From Prosthecodimorpha staleyi (lineage in GTDB: Bacteria; Pseudomonadota; Alphaproteobacteria; Rhizobiales; Ancalomicrobiaceae): a DNA stretch of 64,000 nucleotides. Position numbers and translations under genes: made by a program. Of this stretch, positions 42,092 to 49,500 are shown piece after piece; position 1 is the stretch's first letter; each line of letters opens with the position of its first letter. The notes below the pieces were generated by a model that saw only the letters and a list, made by a program, of their open reading frames with translations, was not told the origin of the DNA and searched no databases. The DNA is taken from the NCBI RefSeq assembly GCF_018729455.1, contig NZ_JAHHZF010000007.1, positions 1 to 64,000 on the forward strand, read 5' to 3'.

Positions 42092-42132
42092 ATGAATAAT
42101 GGCAAGCTATTCATGCTCCAATGTTATGAATA
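42092..42132. promoter_or_regulatory. LysR-type operator with three ATGAATA half-sites
   Basis: ATGAATA (42092-42098) and TATTCAT (42108-42114) form a perfect 7-bp inverted repeat with a 9-base spacer. Another ATGAATA lies at 42126-42132. The sites lie in the divergent gap between the binding-protein gene and the LysR gene, which is the usual place for a LysR regulator to bind. That the adjacent regulator uses it is an inference. Confidence 0.6.
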
Positions 42133-42143
42133 GGCCCAGTTTC

Positions 42144-43046
42144 ATGGCACGCATCAATCCGAGGCAGGTGGAGGCCTTCCGGTCCGTGATGCTGACCGGC
42201 AGCGTCACCGAGGCGGCCAACCTGATGGCCGTGACCCAGCCGGCTGTGAGCCGTCTGCTGCGCGACCTGCAGCATCTCCTGCGGCTGCAACTGTTCGAGA
42301 AGCGCGGGACGGGGCTCGTGCCGACGGCGGCCGCCATGGCACTGTTCACCGAGGTCGAGCGCTCCTTCGTCGGCCTGGAGCGGATTACCGCCGCTGCGGA
42401 GGAAATCCGCGGCCGGCGGATCGGCAGCCTGCGGATCGCGGCCCTGCCGGCGCTCGCCAACGGCTTCCTACCGCGCTTTGCCGGTCACTTCCTGATGGAC
42501 CGCCCAAATCTCAACCTGTCCCTCTTCGGCGTGATTTCGCCGATCGTGGTCGACTGGGTGCTCAACGGCCAATGCGATGTCGGGTTCGCGGAAGTGCCGA
42601 TCGCTCATGCGGGGCTCAACGCCGTCCGGATGCCGGCCGTCGCTCGGGTCGCGGTGCTGCCGGAAGGCCATCGGCTGGCCAGCAAGGAGGTCATCGTGCC
42701 GCGCGATCTGGAAGGCGAGACCTTCATCTCGCTCAGTGCCGGCAGTTCGAGCCGCCATCAGGTCGACCAGGTTTTCGCGCGCGAGGACGTGCGCCGCGTG
42801 CTCCGGGTCGAGACGAGCCTGTCGGAGATCATGTGCGGCATGGTCTCGTCCGGTCTCGGGGTCGCCATCGCGGACCCCTTCACGGCCACCGAATTCGCCG
42901 GCCGCGGCGTCCTCGCGCGCCGATTCGAGCCGCGCATAGACTTCGATTTCGCCGCCGTCTATCCGCCCCAGCGCAGCCCCTCGCCGGTCGCCGTCGACTT
43001 CGTCGAGGCGCTCGCCCGTGCCATCGAGCGACATCCGGCGGTCTGA
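42144..43046 (+). CDS. LysR family regulator, NocR/OccR-like
   Basis: A transcription factor of 300 residues, probably activating the divergent catabolic cluster in response to its substrate. The N-terminal helix-turn-helix 'NPRQVEAFRSVMLTGSVTEA' followed by 'ANLMAVTQPAVSRLLRDLQ' closely resembles NocR and OccR, regulators of opine catabolism in Agrobacterium. The effector-binding domain covers about residues 90-295. I chose ATG 42144 because the similarity starts there and the in-frame ATG 42126 lies within an operator half-site; 42099 is also open. The likely effector is the same ligand as the importer. Confidence 0.88.
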   Translation: MARINPRQVEAFRSVMLTGSVTEAANLMAVTQPAVSRLLRDLQHLLRLQLFEKRGTGLVPTAAAMALFTEVERSFVGLERITAAAEEIRGRRIGSLRIAALPALANGFLPRFAGHFLMDRPNLNLSLFGVISPIVVDWVLNGQCDVGFAEVPIAHAGLNAVRMPAVARVAVLPEGHRLASKEVIVPRDLEGETFISLSAGSSSRHQVDQVFAREDVRRVLRVETSLSEIMCGMVSSGLGVAIADPFTATEFAGRGVLARRFEPRIDFDFAAVYPPQRSPSPVAVDFVEALARAIERHPAV

Positions 43047-43063
43047 ACCGGCTGCGCCCTGCC

Positions 43064-43083
43064 CGGCTCCGGGCGCGGAGCCG
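43064..43083. terminator. hairpin between the convergent LysR and export genes
   Basis: A perfect 7-bp inverted repeat (cggctcc / ggagccg) with a 6-base loop lies 18 bases past the LysR stop. There is no T tract, so it is only a possible terminator. Confidence 0.4.
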
Positions 43084-43159
43084 CGCCGGTACGCGATGTT
43101 CCGTCGGTCGGCTCGGTTCCCAACCGCGTCTCCGGCCGCCGGGACGTCGATCCGCCCGG

Positions 43160-44290
43160 TCAGCGCAGCTTCTTGAGATCGCTCGCCAGACCGACGCCAC
43201 CGCGCGCCACGGCGGTTGTCCGGCCGGCGAGTTCCAGGACCCGCGCCAGTTCGACCGCCGGAGCACTGGCGACATAGACCACGTCCTTGTCGCGCAAATG
43301 CATCTGACGGGCGATGAAGAAGGCGTCCGGCGACGAGAAGTCCAACCGGTAGAGGACCGGCGCCGGCCGTTCGCCCGAGGCAGCATCCGGCGTCGGCGGT
43401 TCGGAGCTGAACACGAAGACCCCTCCGGCATCGGCCGCCAGACTGTCGAGGCCGCCGGCCCGGGCAAGCGCCTCCGCCAGGGTCACGGTCGCCGCGCCGA
43501 ACTTCACATCGCCGGAGGTCGCAACCGCGCCCAGGATCGCGTAGCTGCGCGGCTCGGAGGCAACGAGGATTTCGTCGTTCGCCGCCAACAGGATGTTGTT
43601 GTCGCGCTCGGCCAGCAGGTCGTCGAGATAGAGATGCGCGACGGCGTCCTTCCGCTTGATCGTCAGGGCCGTATCGAAGGACGCGGAGCGGGCGCCGCCG
43701 GCGGCGGCGATCGCATCGATCAGACGCGTCCCCGCCGGACTCAGCGGAAACAGACCCGGTTTTTCGACATCGCCGAGCACCGTCACCGAATTGCCGCGAC
43801 TGGCGGTGACCGAAAGTAGCACCTGGGGCTGGATCGCCTTGTCGGCGAGGCTGCGCTGCAGGGCCTGCCGGACCTGCTCCGGGCTGCGGTCAGCCGCCCT
43901 CATGGAACCGCCGTAGGGGGTGAAGAGGTTACCCGCCTGGTCGATCTGTGCCGTGAACTGGGTACCGCGCGTCTGCGAATTCGCGAACAGCCCGTTGTCG
44001 CCGGCTTCCATGACGCGCACGTCCAGCACATCGCCCCGGCCGAGAAGGATCGGATTGGGCTTCGCCAGACGCGGGAAGCTCGCCCCGATCACGCTCCGCC
44101 TGCGATCGAATGCGGCGCGCGCCGACCCGAGGTCGAGTTCGACCAGACGGGTTCCGGCGTCCTGACGGGACTGATCGATCACGACATCGGCGGATGGTCC
44201 GGAAGAAGGCAAACCCGAGCATCCGATCAGAGCGAGGCCGAACGCAACGGTCGCGACGCCAGGAAGCAGCCGGAACTGGCGTAGCGTCAT
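43160..44290 (-). CDS. polysaccharide export lipoprotein (Wza/OPX-like)
   Basis: An outer-membrane polysaccharide export protein of 376 residues. A lipoprotein signal ends at the lipobox 'ALIGC' (about residue 24). The polysaccharide export domain (about 75-165) contains 'GRGDVLDVRVMEAGDNGLF' and 'IDQAGNLFTPYGGSM'. SLBB domains follow, with 'VTVLGDVEKPGLFPLSPAG' and 'SYAILGAVATSGDVKFG'. I place the start at ATG 44290, where a signal peptide begins, rather than 14 codons upstream. No other polysaccharide genes are nearby, so its export partner is not known. It is divergent from the PanB-like gene across an A+T-rich control region. Confidence 0.87.
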   Translation of the reverse strand: MTLRQFRLLPGVATVAFGLALIGCSGLPSSGPSADVVIDQSRQDAGTRLVELDLGSARAAFDRRRSVIGASFPRLAKPNPILLGRGDVLDVRVMEAGDNGLFANSQTRGTQFTAQIDQAGNLFTPYGGSMRAADRSPEQVRQALQRSLADKAIQPQVLLSVTASRGNSVTVLGDVEKPGLFPLSPAGTRLIDAIAAAGGARSASFDTALTIKRKDAVAHLYLDDLLAERDNNILLAANDEILVASEPRSYAILGAVATSGDVKFGAATVTLAEALARAGGLDSLAADAGGVFVFSSEPPTPDAASGERPAPVLYRLDFSSPDAFFIARQMHLRDKDVVYVASAPAVELARVLELAGRTTAVARGGVGLASDLKKLR

Positions 44291-44346
44291 GCGATAGTCC
44301 TCGGAAGCGATGCACGAGTGGGCGATCGGCACTCCGTGCCGGCTGT

Positions 44347-44380
44347 CGTGCTTAGCACTCCTGGAACGCCCATAATGGGC
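44347..44380. promoter_or_regulatory. two adjacent palindromes in the divergent control region
   Basis: GTGCT-t-AGCAC (44347-44357) and CGCCCAT-a-ATGGGCG (44366-44380) are perfect inverted repeats nine bases apart. They lie in the 307-base gap (44291-44597) between the export gene and the PanB-like gene. The gap is A+T-rich from about 44385 to 44565 and otherwise holds no gene. They may be operators; the binding protein is unknown. Confidence 0.4.
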
Positions 44381-44597
44381 GCTGATCCACGATTTACATG
44401 GATAGAAATGATGCGGAAATCTAATCCAATAATGTAGTTATTAACCGCTACTACGTTTATGCCCAGATTGAGCACTTCCGCCTAATTCGAACTTTTGTGT
44501 CTGGCTCGGCACTCTGCCGATCGTATTTATTAAATGCACGTTAAATTTTACGAAATCGCTCCGACGGGCATCGGAAAGCGTAGAGCTGGCGACGGGT

Positions 44598-46436
44598 ATG
44601 AAGCACGCAAGTCCGACAGCTACGGATGGCAGGCCGTCCTTGAGAGATCGGAAGGGGGGGCGCCGGATCATTGCGGCCACCGCCTATACCGCACCCTATG
44701 CCAGGGTACTCGACCCGCTGTGCGACCTGCTGGTGGTCGATTGCGATGTGGCGATGCAGATCCACGGCCTGCCGTCGCCGGCCAGCGCCGATCTCGCCAT
44801 GATGGTCCTGCATGCCCATGCGGTCGCCCGTGGCGCGCCGGCGTCGAAAATCGTCGTCGAGTTGCCGCACGCGAGTTGGACGCATTCGCTCGACCTCGCC
44901 TACGAGACCAGCATCCACATCCTACGCGAGGTGGAATGCTGCGGCGTCCTGCTGCCGCTCGAGACCGTGGCGATCGAGACGATCCGCCATCTGGCATCCT
45001 GCAAGGTACCGGTCATCGCGCGCGCCGACATCGCCATGCCGGAGGAGGCCGGACTGGGCGCACAGTTCACGGCGGCAGAACGCGAATGGCACGCCATCCA
45101 GGTTGTGAACGATGCGCGCGCGGTGGCGGAGGCGGGTGCCTTCGCGATTCTGGCGGTCGGCCAGAACGACAAGCTGGCCCTGGCCCTCAGCCGTGCGGTG
45201 CCCGTGCCGGTCATCGGCGCCGAATCCGGCAGTCTGTGCGACGGCCTCCTGCTGCGCGACGTGGAATGCCTCAGCCTCTTGAGGTCGGCCCGCGAAAACG
45301 CGACGCGCTCGACCGTGCCGGCCGGATCGGCGACGGCCCGCAAGCCAACGCCGCGTCCGGCGCCGAATCGTCCGGCGCACCGCGCTCCGGCCGCAACGGT
45401 CGAATCGATCGCGCCCGCAATCCGCCGTGACGCCCCTGCCCCCGCCGCGGCTCCGTCCAGCGCGCGGGCGGCGCCGAAGCCCGTCAGCCCTCCGACCGTC
45501 GCCGCCCCGATCTTCGAACCGATGCCGGAAGCCCGATGGGAGGCCGCCGACGAGCCGGAGGCGGCCGAGGAGACCGTCTCGCTGCGGAAGTCCCCGTCCG
45601 TCGAACCGGCGGGCCGTCCGGATCTCGTCACTCTGCCCGAAGCGCATTGGGACGCGCTGACCGATAGTGCCGTCGGGACGGCGCCGGCCCCGAGCGAACC
45701 CGTCGAACCGCCCGCATCCGGGACCGGCATAGCGGACGATTTCCTGTCGATGTTCGGCATCGCGGAGCCCGAGGAATTCGTCTCCAGGCCGCCGCGTCCG
45801 ACGGCCATGCCGGGACGCCGCTCGGAGGCAGCCCCGGACGACAATGCGCCCGTTCCGGCCGCCAAACCCGGACCCGCTCCGGCCTCGGATACTTCCGCGC
45901 CAACGCCGCGACGTCCGCTCGCCATGCGCGAACGGGCCGTGGTGCCGCCGCCGCCGCCCGCATCGGCGCCGCCGGCCCATCGTCCTCCGCCCGCCCGGCT
46001 TCCCGGCTCTGCCGCCAGGGCCAGCGAGGAGAACGCCGGCCGTTCAAGCCGGGAGCCGGATCCGGCGCCGGCGCCGGCGCCCGACCCGGAACGCACCACC
46101 GCAAAGATACTGCACTTGCCAACCTTCTCGGGGCAGCGGCGCCGGCGGTGGCTTGGTCCGCCGACATCCGGCCCCGGAGTGCTGTCGCTTCTGGTCGGCA
46201 TCTGTCTGGCCGGCGGCCTGGTGGCCGCGCTGCTGCTGCCTGAACGGTCGACCGTGCCTCTGTCGTCGGCCGCCAACGCGGCAACCGTCGAGACGCCGGT
46301 GGTCACCTCCCGGATCAGGACCGAGGCGATCGCCAGTTCGGAACCGTCCGCCACCTCGGGCTTCAGGTCCTGGGCCGGCACGGCCGGTCCGCGGCCGGTT
46401 GAGGTCAAGGTCCTCCAAACCCGACCGATTTTCTGA
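44598..46436 (+). CDS. membrane-anchored PanB-fold pseudoenzyme with long disordered linker
   Basis: Residues about 22-232 align by eye along their length with ketopantoate hydroxymethyltransferase: 'IIAATAYTAPYARVLDPLCD', 'HAHAVARGAP', 'KVPVIARADIAMPEEAG', 'DARAVAEAGAFAILAV' and 'VPVPVIGAESGSLCDG'. Judged from memory of E. coli PanB, all known active-site positions are changed. The GDSLG aspartate region reads 'DCDVAM', VKIEGG reads 'VLLPLE', GHLGL reads 'ARADI', and the Glu of LECVP is lost in 'ILAVGQ'. Residues about 235-520 are Pro/Ala/Arg-rich and probably disordered. One membrane helix lies near 525-547 ('LSLLVGICLAGGLVAALLL'), with about 65 residues beyond it. It would therefore sit on the cytoplasmic side as a binding or scaffold domain. 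It is followed 73 bases later by the giant coiled-coil gene. Confidence 0.75.
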   Translation: MKHASPTATDGRPSLRDRKGGRRIIAATAYTAPYARVLDPLCDLLVVDCDVAMQIHGLPSPASADLAMMVLHAHAVARGAPASKIVVELPHASWTHSLDLAYETSIHILREVECCGVLLPLETVAIETIRHLASCKVPVIARADIAMPEEAGLGAQFTAAEREWHAIQVVNDARAVAEAGAFAILAVGQNDKLALALSRAVPVPVIGAESGSLCDGLLLRDVECLSLLRSARENATRSTVPAGSATARKPTPRPAPNRPAHRAPAATVESIAPAIRRDAPAPAAAPSSARAAPKPVSPPTVAAPIFEPMPEARWEAADEPEAAEETVSLRKSPSVEPAGRPDLVTLPEAHWDALTDSAVGTAPAPSEPVEPPASGTGIADDFLSMFGIAEPEEFVSRPPRPTAMPGRRSEAAPDDNAPVPAAKPGPAPASDTSAPTPRRPLAMRERAVVPPPPPASAPPAHRPPPARLPGSAARASEENAGRSSREPDPAPAPAPDPERTTAKILHLPTFSGQRRRRWLGPPTSGPGVLSLLVGICLAGGLVAALLLPERSTVPLSSAANAATVETPVVTSRIRTEAIASSEPSATSGFRSWAGTAGPRPVEVKVLQTRPIF

Positions 46437-46509
46437 CCGAACCGACCGATCCAGCATCGATTGCGCTGTGACTGTCCTCCTGCCGATCTCCTGCGAACCA
46501 AGGACGTGA

Positions 46510-49500
46510 ATGATGTCGATGTCGCACCAGCTGGGAGCCTTCGCTCCGGTCATTGCCGTGCTGGGCAGCCGGGATTTTGCCTTGGTGATCGCTCTCGGCC
46601 TGCTCGTTGCGTCGATCGGGTGGTACCTTGCGGTCTGCCGCCCCCGTCGGCGTGCGGCGATCGAGACTGTGAAGGCGTTGCAGGACAAGCTCCTGTCCGC
46701 GATCGCGCTCGACAAGCCCGAGGCCCGCATCGCCCAGGTGGACGCGACCTTCGCAGCATCGCCCTTCGCAGCCCCCTGGATCCGCTACCGCTCCGGCTTC
46801 GAGATTCGGTCCGATCAGATCATCGCCACCATCGGCGCCGAGGACGTGTTCCGGCGCGACCGGCTGCGCGACCTGATGGATTGCGACGACATGCCGGCCC
46901 TGATCGAAAGCGTCGTCGCGGCCGGGCTGCTGCTCGGCGCGCTCGGGCTTCTGATCGGGACCTGGAGTGGCGCCGAAAGCGCGGCCTATTGGGTCGTCGT
47001 GCTGGCCGTCGCGATGATCGTCCGGCAGCTTCGCCAAGGCGACGCCAATGCCTTTGCGGTGCGCAAGGATCGGGTGATCGAGGATCTGATCGAATCCTTC
47101 GGGGCGCTCGCCAATCACGTCCCACGCGAATTGGTTGCCCTGCGCCAACTGCGGGCATCGGAGGAGAACGAGCGCCAGTTGGTCCGTCTGCGCGATGCGC
47201 TGTCGGAATCGATCGGCGGCCAGGTGTCCAAGGTCCTCAATCAACATGCCGAGCCGCTTCCCGAGCTGATCGCCGCCAAGATCGCCAGTTCGATCTCCGC
47301 CACCATCAACCCGCTGATCGGCGAGATCACGCGGATCGGCGCGACGATGGAGCGCAATTCCAACGACTTCGCCACGCGCGCCGGCGACGGCTTCGTCCGG
47401 CTGTGGCGCGAGGCGACCCAGGCCGAAACCGACCTGATGAACCGGTCCCTGCGCAGCAATGTCGAGCAGCTGGAACAGATCGCCCGGACCGTCCAGTCGG
47501 TCGAGCAGGGCTTCGGTTCGACCATCGAGCTGGCGTCGCAGCGGCTGCTGGCGACGACCCAGCATTTCGGCGACATGATGGACAGCCGCAGTGCGGAGAT
47601 CGGCAACCGGCTCGATCAGTTCAAGAATGCCCTCAGCGAACTGCCGGGTCTCGTGACCAATGCGGCCGGCGAAGCGACCCGCTCGATGGCCGCGCGGCTC
47701 GCCGATGTCGACCGGTCCCTGGCCCGGATTCCTTCGGTGGTCACCGAGGCGTCCACGGCCGCCGTCGAGGCCATGAAGGCGCAGATCGGCAGCCTCGAGA
47801 AGGTTCTCGCCGGCGTCCCGACCGTGGTCAACGAGGCCGCGTCGGCTGCCGCGGCGTCCCTGAAGGCCCAGGTCGGCGCGCTCGACGACTCGCTCGCCCG
47901 CATCCCCGGCTCCGTCGTTGCGGCGACGGACAGGGCGCTGATCGCCATCACCTCGGGGGTCGAGGAGACCTCGCTGCGGATGCAGGATGTGACGCGGTCG
48001 TTCAACGACATGGCGGCGGCGGAGATGGAGCGCCAGTCGGAACAGATCACCGTCGCGCTGGGACGGGCCGCCGAACAGATCCTGGAAGCGACCCAGGCGG
48101 CGTCCGGCGAGTTGCGTACGGCGGGCGAATATCTTGGTCTCAGCGTCGTCGACGGCAGCCGTCTCGTCGGCGAGAGCGCCGAAAGCGCGCGCTCCGTCCT
48201 GTCGGGAGCCGTCGAGGCGCTCGAGCAGCAGATCGTCGAATTCTCGGGCCATGTCCGGGCGGCCTCGGCCGAACTCGCCGTCCATCCGGCCCGGGTTGCC
48301 GATGCCTTCGAGGCGGTCTGGAGCCGCAGCGTCGAACGGCAGCTCGAAATCGTGGCCGAGAATATCAGGAGCTCGGCTTCCGCACTGGAAAGCATGAGCG
48401 GCACCGTTCGGGCGGCCGAGCAGCACTATGCCCAGCAGATCGATAGTTCCGCGACCGGTCTCAACCGGGCGACCGATCGGTTGGAGGGGACACTGGCCTC
48501 CGGCACCGACCGCCTGAACGAGCAGCTCGGGGCCGTCCGCAACACGCTGGCGGATCTGGTGCGCTCGGTCGGCGACAGTTCCAGCGAGGCGGCGCAGATC
48601 GTCAGGGTCGCGATCGCCGACCTCGACTCGGGCCTCGCCCAGGTTCCGCGCGCCGTCACCCGGGCGACGGATACCGCACTCGACGGACTGAGTGCACGCC
48701 TGCGCGAGATCGAGGCCGTACTGCAGAACCTGCCGGGCTCGATCGCGGCCTCCGCCGAGAGCGCGGCGGGTACGATCGGCAATGTCCTGAACGCGACCGC
48801 GGAGGACGTGCGCGAACGCACCCGGACGATCGGCCAGCAGCTCGATGCGACGGTCACCACCAGCATCGGGCTGCTCCAGTCGGGCGTCGAGGCGGCCGGC
48901 GACAATCTGCGCCGCCAGGCCGAGCAGGCCGCCGGAACCAATGTCGAGGCCGCGCAGGCGATCGCGACGCAGATCCGGCAGGTCGAGGCCGTCCTGCAGA
49001 CGCTGCCGACGAGCGTCTCGACCCTGACCCAGGATTCGGTCGTCCGCATCGGCGCCGCCATCGAGGCGGCGGCGGGCACGATCGGCACCGTCCTGAACGC
49101 GACTGCGGAGGACGTGCGCGAGCGCACCCGGACGATCGGCCAGCAGCTCGATGCGACGGTCACCACCAGCATCGGGCTGCTCCAGTCGGGCGTCGAGGCG
49201 GCCGGCGACAACCTGCGCCGCCAGGCCGAGCAGGCCGCCGGAACCAATGTCGAGGCCGCGCAGGCGATCGCGACGCAGATCCGGCAGGTCGAGGCCGTCC
49301 TGCAGACGCTGCCGACGAGCGTCTCGACCCTGACCCAGGACTCGGTCGTCCGCATCGGCGCCGCGATCGAGGCGGCGGCGCAGGGCTGGGAAACCCAGTC
49401 CGGACGCTTCTCCGACATGGCGTCCGAGAAGATCCGCGCGTTGAGCGGGACCCTGATCGAGACCGGCGAAACGCTGGTCCGGCAGACCCATCAGGCTGCA

